DNA from: Apricaphanius iberus
Lineage: Eukaryota; Chordata; Actinopteri; Cyprinodontiformes; Aphaniidae
Direction of reading: 5' to 3'
Assembly (NCBI GenBank): GCA_028564705.1
Contig: JAPXFQ010002422.1
Location: 558,001-622,000, forward strand
DNA length: 64,000 bases
The translations under genes were made by a program, and so were the position numbers. This document shows positions 11,201-22,019 of this stretch, piece by piece; the stretch's first letter is position 1, and the number at the start of each line of letters is the position of its first letter. The notes under the pieces were generated by a model. That model saw nothing but the letters and a program-made list of their open reading frames with translations, was not told the origin of the DNA and ran no database searches.

Positions 11201-13425
11201 TGATTTACTGCTGTGCTAAAGGAGCAGGAAGCTGTATGTCATAAACACATCTGTGACAGAAAAAGTGACTATATCATCTGAAAAGTTGGTGTAAAAGAAG
11301 CAAATAAAGCACAAATAAAATGAGGTCAAGAACAGAGCCTAGTGGAACGCCATGTTTTATTAGATTTTGGCACAGAAATAGAAAAAGTAAGACTCAATAG
11401 ATCTGCATTTACCTGGTGTCTGTTATTTTCGTTAGCTCCAAAAGCCGAATACCAAAAACAACTATGTAATTTACTGCATTTGTGCATTCTTTGTGCATTT
11501 TATTTTCTAAAACCATAAACATATCCCAGTGTAATGATGAGGAAAGAGGTGATGATTGTGTTTCTGGAACCATTGTGGCCTAATGTTGGTGGTACAGACA
11601 TGCAGCTGGACAGCGTCTAACTGTGGGCACGACTATAAATCAATCAGTTGAACATTTGCAGGATAATTAACACATTAAACTCATGATTAAAACTTAAAAT
11701 TCACTGGATTAGTTTCTTGGTGAAATTTGGTTTTAGTGACAGAGGATATCTTTCTTTCCTCATCTCCACAACCCAGTTTTATCCCATCTCCAGTTACAAA
11801 ATTCATTTCCTTGTAATCTTGTTGTAAATTCTTTCCGTCTTCTGATAAATAGCCATTACCCTAATCTACATGTAAATTAAGGCGTTGCCTCTGCTTCGTT
11901 GTGTGACTTTTTGAGCATCCATTAGCGTATTTCATTGGAGGAGAGTTGGCAACACTGTCTTTTGTGGATTTATCCAGACATTTATTGTAAACTTCCCACC
12001 ACCCTGCACGGCAGAAGCCTGTATTTTATGAGTGCTGTTTATCTGGCAGGGTGGGAATGAAAGGATCAGCACATGCTTCTCAAACCCGAAATGCTTCCAA
12101 GGCAAATAAAACATGAAGGGAGATGAAAACATTACCAGTTGTCCTGTAATTGCTGCTAATTCTTATTACGCTGACTGCAAAATATATCAACTACGATTTA
12201 GTAATGAGACATTACAAACCAGCAGGGAGTTATATTATCTGTTTTAACATAAAAATGGAAAATTAAAATGTTTGGGCAAACTCATTTTATTTACTTAAAG
12301 CAGAAGAATACTGTGAGTAGTGATGTATGTGTCTACTCATAATTAGCTAAGTTGTCTATAAACACAAACATGCAAAGTTATCCACCCCTTGAAATGAGGG
12401 ATAATTTTCATGATCTATTTTTGAGTTCTATACATGGAAGAAAAACTAAATGCCTCTGCTTGTCTGTACTCCTTATATTGTTGGCAGATACAATTTTCTC
12501 TACTTGAAACGGCCAAGGCAGCTGTTTGTGAAGATCGATGGTGACATTGGAGTGGGGTGGCACATCATTCAATTTAGGCCTCTATTTCCAAGCTTGGTTA
12601 CCCATACACCAGGGGTTAGCTAGAATGCATTTCAGTAAGGACTCAGTAGAAAGATTGCAGAGGAGCACAATTAAAAGATAGATGATGCTATTTGGAATTC
12701 TGTCCTAACACTAAATAATCTTCCAAGAGTTCTGTGTTCCGGAAAACAATACCATGCTTTTCTGTTTATTGGAACATGACAAGCTAGATGTCCATGATAA
12801 CCTTTGTAATTCTCTATGTGCCAAGAAATACATATATTAATGACTATGTTTTTGTGATTACATAATGACGCAGAAAAAACAAATTCTCATGTTATATTGA
12901 AGCGAGCACTTCCTATTGAACCACTTTCCATAAGCTAGTTCAGAACAGACGGGTCAAATGCAGAATTCAGAGGGATTCTTTGAGAGTATGAGGAAGCTGT
13001 TAAGTTGCTTTCAGTCAGCAAACTGGGAACTTGATGCCTAATTACATATTTACTGTAAAATACATTTTTAAGTTCCAAGTTTATCGCCTGTCCATACCAT
13101 CTGATTCCAGCTCATTGAATGGGATGTTGTTGGTATACTTAAAGTTGGAGCACATTGATCTTTTAATTAGGATTAGTAAATGTTTACGGTTTTTGGTTTT
13201 TACTGTTTAATTATATATTTGAAAGCCACAAATTAAATTTCTGCTACCAGAGAGACTATCGACCAATGAAAACAGCAAATCCCATTGCTGAATGTTATGT
13301 TTGGGAAATCTAGATGTTCACAAAAGTGACTATTGGAATAGTAAACTAAAATGAAATTTTGCTTTTAAAATGGGTTTTATTATTATTTTTAGCCAATAAC
13401 GTATAGCCTCTAGCACTTAGCCTTG
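8216..13425. other. Long AT-rich interval without recognisable genes
   Basis: I read both strands and saw no conserved coding block. At about 9545-9690, ACTCTTAAAAACCTCC followed by several GGGTTG/CAACCC words resembles a decayed teleost MITE rich in GGGTTG. The rest is probably intronic or intergenic. Confidence 0.4.
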
Positions 13426-13510
13426 TAGGGCTGGGTGATATGTCCTGAAATCCATATTGAAATATAATCTAAAGCATGTGGGGTAAAAATATCTATTGCA
13501 ATATCATGTT
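13426..13510. mobile_element. hAT-type MITE, one end only
   Basis: TAGGGCTGGGTGATATG at 13426 matches the end of the complete MITE at 16650-16991 (TAGGGCTGGGCGATTT) and continues into an AT-rich body with ATCTATTGCAATATCATG. I could not find a matching right end, so this copy is truncated or strongly decayed. Confidence 0.5.
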
Positions 13511-16500
13511 TTCTTTCTTCATATGTCAAAATGATAGCTTATGAGCATTCTCACTTTCCAGATACATTACAGCAGAACAACTTCTAAAAAGTTTAAAATA
13601 CCATTAAAAGAAAATTTGCTGTGCAAACTTCATTTAAAAAAAAATACTCAAATCGTTTTCCAAATTATTTAAACACATACATTTTCACAAAATAAATACA
13701 GATAAAGGCATTTTAAATAAGATAAAGGTTAAATGTTATGAAAATAAAGTAAAAAAATGGCTGCTTTCCTGTTTACTTATTTATGAAGTAAATATCATGC
13801 AAATTAACACCTGTACATATTTGAATTAAAAATGCACAAAGTTAAGCAGGTTTTTTTTTTCTGTTAAATGAAAAACATTTTAAACCTGCAATATATAGCT
13901 TAATAACAACCACTGACCATCAGTATTTCTCTTCCTTTCTTCTCTTTCCGTACTTGAATACAGAATATGTAGGCACAGCTTGATGACATCATCAAAATGT
14001 GTAATAGTGGTGGTATAGTCAAAATCCTTGGTTAAACTGAAATCATTTCTGCTTTATACCTTTTATGTTGCCCACTAAAAACCTGTAGCAATAGTACTTA
14101 TACTAATGCAATGATAGAATTGTTAAAATAATACATTTATTGGTAGATGAGCAACATTTAGACTTCATGGTAAAGACATTTAGCTTGTAGCAAGCTAATA
14201 AATACCAGTAATAATCCTGTTAGCCTCCTGCATTTAGCAGAATTTTGTGAAGTTTGAAATAGTGTTAAATTGCTACATGTACATCCAAAATGGGATTGTT
14301 AAAATATTAAATACTTATCTAAAAATGAAGTATAAACCACATAATAAACTAGTAGTATTTGTTACATAAATAGATGGCTAATTGCAACTGAATCATTGTT
14401 GAAAAAACATTAAAAGTTTTGAGAGTGGGATGATATGAAGGAATGAATCAATACGTTGGAAGGAAGGTGTTGCCATAAAACCAACACATTTTTTTTAAAA
14501 CTTAGTTTATAAAATGATTAAGACAGGACATACACACCTTAAGTGGGTAATTAAATGTATGCCAAAAAAAAGCAGAATTACTGAAATGTAATTTCTTAAA
14601 TAAAGAACGGTTTAATTATTATAAGCTAAGTGAAATTGAAACATAGTACCATAACAGTTATAGGTAAACTGGGGCAATTGTTTGCTGGGGCAGTAGCTTG
14701 TTGGTATGGAAAGCTGTGTGTAATGTATTGTAACAACACTGAGAGACCAGTTCCCTGGCAGATGAAAGCTGTTAGAACACTGGGAACAGAATGCACTCAT
14801 GTATAACAATATATGGCTTAACTTTTGCTACAATTTCTCAAAGTCTTTGAATTGAATGTGAACATTGGCCCCTTGCAGGAACAGACATTAATAGCTTAAA
14901 GCTACCAGTGAGAGCATATTGAGCTGGAATACATTTCGTCTGTCTCAAAACAGTCTGGTTTTTTTGTTGTTATTGTTTTTTTTTTTTTTTTGGCCTTTGG
15001 CAACCATATTTTCTTGCTCATACATGAGATTGCTATGTTTGGACGCTAAAAGTCTTTTAATATTCATCCTATCTTCATTTGAGTAACAGGCTGAGGCTAC
15101 ATTCTGGAAGGAAATATTTTAAAACACGGATAACACAGAATACAGTTACAAAAGCGAGTTAGCCGAATTAGAATACACAAGAATCTTTTTTAATAACACA
15201 TCTCAAAACTACAGTATATAAAATTACTCTATATGTTAGCACAGCTATATCACTCATGAAGGCCAATCTTTCTCAGCTTGGAAAGAGATCTTTAATTTTA
15301 ACTTGAACATGTAAATACTGTGAGACATTATTAATGTCCCTGCTACTTTATTATCTATCTTTATGTGTGATAGGAAAATATCACTGGAATTTGAATTCTA
15401 AGGTGAAGCTCATACTGACTAATACTTGCCATGACCAGTTTTCATGAAATCAGTTCATTTTAAAACGGAGGCATTTAAAACGCTGTGACCTTTAGTGCTT
15501 AATATAAAACAAAAAAAACAGAAGCAGCAGATGGGGGTTTGCTTTAAAATAGCCACGGCTCTGAAATGAATAAGAGATGGAGCAAGCTTTTTGCAGCCCA
15601 TAAGGACTGACATTTGTTGACATTAAGGGAAATAAATCCAGGAAATTTAATGAGTGTTGTTTAATCATCAATCAAGCCAGTGTCTCAAAGAATTCAGTCT
15701 CTAATGAACAGACTTAGTATACATCATCAGTTCTGTTTGTAATGTAGCACAATGTATTGGGTAAATAAAGTGGCTTTAATGTCCATTACTCAACTTGCTC
15801 AGTGGTTATCTAAATCAGAGAAGTCTTCTATCTGAAGCATAAATCACATTCCTCCATTAAGTTTGTAACAATAGCACTTTTAAAGGAAAAGGGGATTGGT
15901 TTTAATTCATATGATATTACAAGAAATTAAGACTTTTCTATAAGAATTTAGGCTGATTAAAGACTGAAAGATCTAAGAGTCAAGCTTCAGATATTGAGGA
16001 ATTATTTTAATGGTTTGTATAGGAGATTGTGAACCAACACGTTTTGAGGAACACTTGGGAGAAAGAAATGAAGGTATTCTAAATTTCTGAAAACCACCTG
16101 GATCATACATCCAGAGATACAGTGCTGTACAGTAAAATATGTTTCAGTTTGAGGCTTACTTGGTACCATGTGTTTCTGATCTGGCCACCTCAACCCCTCT
16201 TCATCTGGGGGGCTTGTCCCTTCGGCTTTGCCCACTGGTAGAATGATAAACTGGTTCGTGATTTAGGTTCCTGGATGAGATTAGGTTTCTCACTTTAGAT
16301 TTGAAACCAGATTGTTAATGGAAAAAAATAATCACCAAACACTTTACACAGGTTTGAGATGAGAAAAAAATAATCCTGAGTGCATCTTGCAGAAAGCTGT
16401 ACACAGTGTTAATCAAACAGGATCTCACCTGAAGGTTGACGGGGTGACCAGTCCAGGTCGAATCAATCAGGTCAAATTTCTTCATTGGATCAAAGCTTAC

Positions 16501-16649
16501 TGCATCATTCGGTACAGACAATCTCCTTTGACTATGATTTACATTTGCGCTCAGGCTTAGGCATCCAGGGACAATCAGTTAATCAAAAGCTTGTCTTCAA
16601 AAGAGAGAGTATGAAGTTAGCCAACGACAAAAGTTTGACCAATGTGACA
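13511..16649. other. AT-rich interval, no gene seen
   Basis: Contains A/T homopolymers, notably a T run near 14980-14996. There is no readable coding domain or clear repeat end. The first part may be the body of the truncated MITE. Confidence 0.4.
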
Positions 16650-16991
16650 TAGGGCTGGGCGATTTATTTATTTTTATCGAGTGATCAATGTACTTGCTTT
16701 TATCGATTTAATCAAATGTTCTTTTTATGAAGATTGAAAATTTTTAAATTCAAGATTTTCTTTTAAAAAAATGCACTACTTTGACTTCCATAGCTCAGAG
16801 TGATGTCAATCCATCCAAGACCTTCTATCTTGTTTTACAAGAATGGGTTTATTGAAATAAAAGTTACTAAAATAAGTACAACGTTTTTAAAACTGTTTTC
16901 CATCACTTGCAGCGTCTTTTTAATAAAACACAGGCAAGTAAAAAAATCGATTAAAATCGACAGAATTCTTCAGCCATATCGCCCAACCCTA
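16650..16991. mobile_element. hAT-like MITE with 8-bp target duplication
   Basis: The ends are TAGGGCTGGGCGAT on the left and ATCGCCCAACCCTA on the right, forming near-perfect terminal inverted repeats. Subterminal ATCGATT/AATCGAT words occur at both sides. It is flanked by ATGTGACA (16642-16649) and ATATGACA (16992-16999), an 8-bp target duplication with one mismatch, as expected for hAT elements. It is 342 bp long with no coding capacity, so it would have moved with transposase supplied in trans. Confidence 0.85.
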
Positions 16992-16999
16992 ATATGACA

Positions 17000-17430
17000 T
17001 CATAAAGCCTTACAGATTGGCTACTCTAGAAAAAAACAACAAAGATAAAACACTCAGAATTTTGATATAATTGACATGCAACATTTTACCTTGAAGATGA
17101 ATTATGAATAATTTTGAATAAAAGGAAATAAACCTTCATGGTTTGGTATTTTTGTCAGATATACACACAACACAGATTAATAGAAAAATACAACAACAGC
17201 CTGGAATGTCAGAGAAACATGATTATCATGAGATATTGCTTTTTTCTATAAGGTCCAACATTCCATTTGAAAGCGGCTGGAGAGTTTCTTTGATGAAAAA
17301 GTTAACGGGTAGTTCATGCTACAGTGAGTAATTGTTCCGTACATTACGCCAGCCGCCAAATCACACAAATAAATACGAATAAATCGGCTCCAGCCTCTGG
17401 AGCTAAATATGTAAAATATTTATATTTCCT
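17000..17430. other. Unannotated interval
   Basis: AT-rich, no signal beyond the TATTTATATTTCC-type stretches near 17410-17430. Confidence 0.35.
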
Positions 17431-17461
17431 ATAAAGCGGAACATGAGCTGATTGTATGTGC

Positions 17462-17640
17462 ATGGTTATTTATTGAGCAGAGAACATCAAGTTTCCTTGT
17501 GTCAAATACAATGTATGGTGTGTTGCTTACATGAAGTACTTTCAAGGAAGCTCTGTGGACGTGGTGCTGACTCTTTTCTAGTAGCTCCATTGCTGCGGGT
17601 AGGTTGATGCCGTAAAAGTCGGACACAGGAGTCATGACAT
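17462..17640 (-). other. Possible small coding exon, product unknown
   Basis: On the - strand, a frame running from about 17640 to the donor-like CAT|GTAAGC (GT at about 17533-17532) reads SDVMTPVSDFYGINLPAAME and on through a Leu/His-rich stretch. The composition is more protein-like than its surroundings, and CACACAG just upstream could be an acceptor, but there is no good pyrimidine tract. I do not recognise the protein. The open frame continues past the donor to about 17429. Chance open sequence is a real alternative. Confidence 0.22.
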
Positions 17641-18990
17641 CAGATTCTGTGTGGTGTTTGTCCAGCAGGCGCCATTAGTGGCTCACAACAAACCCTCCTT
17701 CATCATGTTCAAGCAGGAAACAATGTTTTCCTGAGGATGTCGGTTTTCCAGTCGCAGTAGTTGGCTTGTTATCGCGTTATAACAGATACAGTACACTGAT
17801 TTTGCTTTGCTGCTTGACACTACACGCGGTCTGTGTTCATTGCAAAGTGTGGCACCGAAAGCAGACCTCTCACATCGCCCTCTTTCACTTGCGCTGATTA
17901 ATTAGTTATTTCATAGCGTTTTGAAACCTGCCTGTCACCCTGGCATGAGAAGCTAAGGCTTGTCCCTTCCTAATTACAGAGAAGGGAGAAAAAAACAACA
18001 ACAACTGAGAATCTGGACGCAACAAAAGGATGCCTGTGTTTTGTTCAGGCTAAAATGGGTTCTTGTTGTTTGCGAGGAACTCGTCTGTCTGCAGAGGAGC
18101 TTTATTTTCCTTCAGCCTACCCTAATTAGTCAGAAGAGAACTTTTATAAATACTGCAAGAGGCTGCGAGTAAACTGTAAGGCCCTCTGCAAACAAAGCAA
18201 TTGGACGTCTGCATAAAATATCATGTTCACGGCTAATGCTGAGGGGAACCCTGAGGTCTGCTCATTTCAGCTAAGCCTTAGGAATCTCAATGTTGTACCC
18301 TGCTTGCTTTTCTAACTTAAAAAATGTAGTTTTTCTTCCGTTTCAACCCCCATCCTGTCTTTCCTTCTCTTCTGTGCCGCCCCCCCCCCTTTCTAATGTC
18401 GACCTCTCTCCTTTTTGAGCCGCCATGTGTTTTGTTATCATCAGAGAGACAAATGAGAAACAAGAGAGGAAGAAAGCCTCGGGGCTCGTGTCCTCACATC
18501 ATCACCACCCCCTTTATCTCTCTCCGCTCTCCCTCTCAATCCTCCATCTCTCCGTCTTCCTGAGTGACAGCTGGCAGCCAGTAGGGTACAGCCGGCGTGC
18601 CAGCCCAAGCGCATATATTTGCCAACTGACTTGAGAAAATACACATTTGAACGTGAATGAGTCATGCACGCTATGGCTCTGTATCTCTTAATGAGGCTTT
18701 TTCTTTCTTTTCTGTCCCTTCTCTCTGGTGTTTTGGATAGCTCCACATATGCCGGACATATTACTACCCTTGTTACCCATGATGATTGTGGGCACCAAAA
18801 CACGCGACCAACACATTTACAAAAAGCCTCTAAACGAATCCAGCGGGAAAGTCTGGAAGCAGAGGCCAAGCATAAAACGAAACATCAAAACCAGCTAGAT
18901 GTCATAGAAAATTTTGTTAACTGACGCCAAATCTTCCCTCCACATTCATTTAAACAAATGGAAACAGTTATTCTAAAATGCCACACACTT
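17641..18990. other. Mostly unique sequence with a CpG-containing block near 18.35-18.65 kb
   Basis: The block 18350-18650 is pyrimidine-rich, then contains TGACAGCTGGCAGCCAG and GCATATATTTGCC, mixed-complexity sequence unlike the repeats nearby. It could be a conserved regulatory element. The 142-codon - strand frame over it is Arg/Ser-rich with no recognisable domain and I do not consider it a gene. Confidence 0.25.
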
Positions 18991-19062
18991 ATTTAACAGT
19001 GAGCATGGGAAATACTATCTATCTATCTATAGATAAAATATATCCCATGCTCGCTGTTAAAT
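18991..19062. repeat. 72-nt near-perfect hairpin
   Basis: The left arm, ATTTAACAGTGAGCATGGGA and on into CTATCTAT, pairs with the right arm ending TCCCATGCTCGCTGTTAAAT. The stem is about 30 bp with very few mismatches, with a CTAT-repeat apex. Either a short fold-back repeat or a hairpin-forming RNA precursor is possible. No terminal duplication is obvious. Confidence 0.7.
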
Positions 19063-19252
19063 TTATCTCCCTTACCATCTTCCTTGACCTGCAAAATGAT
19101 ATGATATAAGCATGTATCATCATCCTTTTTAGCCGGTTTAGTATAAAAACTGTTGACTATAAATTATTGCTCTTATGTATGGTGGTGAAAATAAAAACAG
19201 AAATATATGTATTTCGTTTTTCCTTTTCCTTATACATGCATTTTTGTGAATA

Positions 19253-19253
19253 A

Positions 19254-19307
<54 letters not shown>
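19253..19307. repeat. (TA)n microsatellite, left arm
   Basis: Pure AT alternation, 55 bp. The mirror tract in the other arm is at 20468-20491. Confidence 0.95.
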
Positions 19308-19308
<1 letters not shown>

Positions 19309-19639
19309 TCTTTTTTCTTTTCTTACTTACTTTTTTGTCAAGAAAAATTTATATTTTGTTTTTTCCTATACATTGCATTCCTTGTTTTTATATTCCCTCA
19401 TCTCCTCTATGCAAATAAGGAGGCTGCCCTTCTTGGTCCAACACCTTTACCAATGGTCAATAAAGAGGAAGGAGCAGGATCTGTTTGCAGATCGGTTGTG
19501 AACGCCGGCAGTAAGCCACTTCCTCCAAAATCTTGAGAACTAACGGATAATCTTTGTTATCCATGTCTGCAGCTAACTGGAGTTGACTCTCAATCAAAAT
19601 GTCTATGCAAAAGAATGAATAGTCATCACTGACTGTATT

Positions 19640-20170
19640 ACTCTCAGCTAAAATAGAATAACCTTTTAATTGTCCCAAAAGGGGAAATTTGGTCGTAACA
19701 GCGGCATAAAAACAAATAAACAGAACAGAACACAGAACAGAAACACACATAATTTTTACAGAAAAGCTGCCTCAGCAGGTAGAGTCTGCTCCGGCCCTTC
19801 CTGTAAAGAGCATTAGTGTTGTGGCGACAATTTATTATTCAGGTGATCACCCAGCTATCTATAAGAATGCACTATCTCAATGTCTGCTCCCTGGATGTTC
19901 ACTGGTGTCAGTGTGGTGGGTCTGCATCTCCGGAAGTCCACCACCAACTCCTTGGTTTTTCCAACGTTGAACGACTCAGACTCCACTTTCTGTCCTCTGA
20001 GTCGTCCTCACCTGTGATGAGGCAGAGTATGATAGTCATCAGAGAGCTTCTGTAGGTGGCAGTGTTGGGAGTTGCTGGAGAAGTCTGCAGTGTAGAGGGT
20101 GAAGAGGAACGGTGCCAGCACAGTTCCCTGTGGGGCTCCCGTAATGCAGACCAGCATACAGGAGACACAG
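19640..20170 (-). pseudogene. LINE reverse transcriptase 3' fragment (Rex1/L2-like)
   Basis: The - strand reads TGAPQGTVLAPFLFTLYTAD (RT motif B region) at about 20150-20090, then LQKLSDD, the catalytic (x)xDD motif C, then a stop and a degraded thumb region with VNIQG. Around 19640-19670 it ends in a 3' UTR reading TTCCCCTTTTGGGACAAT, similar in style to the ends of Rex1/L2-type LINEs. It is 5'-truncated and broken by stops. It lies between the arms of the inverted repeat and either inserted there or joined two repeats. Confidence 0.75.
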
Positions 20171-20702
20171 GTAGTTAGATTACAATGTGCCTTAATTCTT
20201 CTGCAATCATCTGAGTCATCACTGGTAGGACTTCACTTCCAATCAAACAAGGTGTTCTCCTGAAACGGCCAAAAGCGCAGGCATGGACGATCGATCTGCA
20301 CACGCATCCTGCTCTTTCTTGTTTATGGACTAATAGTAGAAGAGTTGGACCAAGAAGGGAAGCCCTCCTTCTTTGCATAATAAGGCAGAAATCCATAAGG
20401 TAAAGGAAAAAGAGGATATGAGGTATTGTAAAAATTGTTAAAGACCAAAAAAAAAAAAAAAAACAGAATATATATATATATATATATATAATTTTTTTTT
20501 GTGTGGACAAAATGCATGTAATAAGAAAAAGGAAAAAACAATGTTGTTATGGATAAGCTCCTTTATCCTTGTAGCATACATGTATGTATCATGGGTCACA
20601 TTTAATTTTAACCTGGTGCTGAACTACAGTGATATCATGCAATGTCTTGCAATCAAACATCAAGTAGTAACATGTAAAAGACACCTACAGTAAATCAAGT
20701 CC

Positions 20703-21512
20703 TTAAAGTTCTCCTTCACTGGTGTTTATTAATTATTATACATTTTTCAGTGTTCTTTGGTATGAAAGAATGCCGTCTGAGTCGGTTTCTTTAAAAAGAA
20801 ATAAATAAATTCCCACTCTATTTCAGTTTATGACAGTTCAGTGTGGGAGTGGGCGTGGAGACTCAACAAGATGTGGGGGGCTTGCTCTCCTCTGATTGGC
20901 TAACTGCGACATAACTCTTCCACTGTCTCTGTTTACTAAAATCAGTAACATGAAACAAAAATGGCGCCGGTATTTATGCTTAGACGGAGTTTACCACCCA
21001 GTTCAGGCAGCATTACCAAACAACACCGGACTCCGGCTACTGGCCGCAGCAGGACTCCACCACCAGAGCTACAGTCTCCAGGATGCCAAACTCCGCAGGT
21101 AGACAGGTATTTAGCGCCACGGTTTCCCTCTTTGCTATGAGTTACTCCTGGATAATTTATTGTCCTCAGCTTGGCAATATGCTTAAATCCAGCGAGTTAT
21201 TTTGTCTAATAGTCATAGTCTATTCAGCCGCTCTCAAGAGGCTCGGCTTTCACCTTGCCAAAAACAACGTTCCTGTGGGCGGTCCAAAGCTAGGTAGGCA
21301 AGGCCATGAATGCTAAGTTAGCATAATAACATATGGTGGCTGGGCTTTTTCAAACTCAGGCGTTTTCTGATCTCTTTTCTTTATGTAACTGATTCAGGGA
21401 TTGAAGTTTGTATAACATTTTCATATGCAGCTTGCTTTCAGAGCACATAGTGACTGATTTTTAATCTAAGAAAACTCAGTTTTTCAAGATTTTCAGTGAA
21501 GGAGAACTTTAA
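20703..21512. mobile_element. MITE with TTAA ends, 17-bp terminal inverted repeats
   Basis: AAAGTTCTCCTTCACTG at 20705-20721 is repeated as its exact reverse complement at 21494-21510. Both ends sit on TTAA (20703-20706 and 21509-21512), the target preferred by piggyBac-type transposases. The interior (about 0.8 kb) is CpG-bearing, with GTGGGCGTGGAGACTC and a TCTGATTGGCT word common in fish MITEs. No transposase frame is visible, so it is nonautonomous. Confidence 0.75.
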
Positions 21513-22019
21513 AGTGACAGTGTGCAGTTTTTGCAGTACATCTTTGAAAATAGCCATTAAAATATTATGTAATAATAATTACGTAAAGCACATTCATTGT
21601 AACATATTGGCGATATTGAAAATATGACTTTAAAAATCTGTTTTAAAAGACATAGGCGCAGGTCCTCTTTTCAGGGGAAAGCCATATTAGATGACGTCTT
21701 TAATTCTACAAGAGCCCGGACGGACAAAGTGCACGGAACAAGCCCGCTATTAAAACATTGATTTCCCCTCAAAATGCAAAAAGTTTCTCCATAAATAAAT
21801 GTTTACCTCTTCGCTAGTTACAAGCGATCAAAGAGAGAATGATGTGCTCGTCATGTTGCTGCAAATAGATAATTCTCAGGGAATTGAGCATGTGAAAACA
21901 GCAATAGTTGGACCTCCGTTGTTGAGTTTCTTACTCGATGACACAGATATCCCATGCTTGTGATAATTTAGGTATGCACTGCCCCCTACTGGCTGAAAAT
22001 TAAACAATGTGCCTTTAAA
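21508..22019. mobile_element. Second TTAA MITE abutting the first
   Basis: The ends TTTAAAGTGACAGTGTGCAG (21508 onward) and, reversed, TTTAAAGGCACATTGTTTAA (from 22019) form imperfect terminal repeats, each containing TTAA. The right subterminal CTGCCCCCTACTGGCTG resembles a widespread teleost repeat end. Its left TTAA (21509-21512) is the same TTAA that closes the neighbouring MITE, so the two elements share a target site. Non-coding. Confidence 0.65.

Larger units (their letters stand above)
19205..20545. repeat. Long inverted repeat (arms about 300 bp) around a LINE fragment
   Basis: The left arm (19205-19500) and the reverse complement of 20270-20545 share a long series of blocks: a TATACATGCATTTT-like start, a TA tract, a T-rich stretch, then AAGGAGG-CT-CCCTTCTTGG and GTCCAAC, AGAGCAGGAT and GCAGATCG. 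Opposite-orientation frames over both arms read the same short segment, LLGPT followed by CRS(V/I)V. Either these are long terminal inverted repeats of one element or two copies in opposite orientation. The centre contains an unrelated LINE piece. Confidence 0.75.

Noticed and set aside
18441..18869. 142-codon - strand open frame
   Set aside because: Composition follows the pyrimidine-rich opposite strand. No recognisable domain or splice context.
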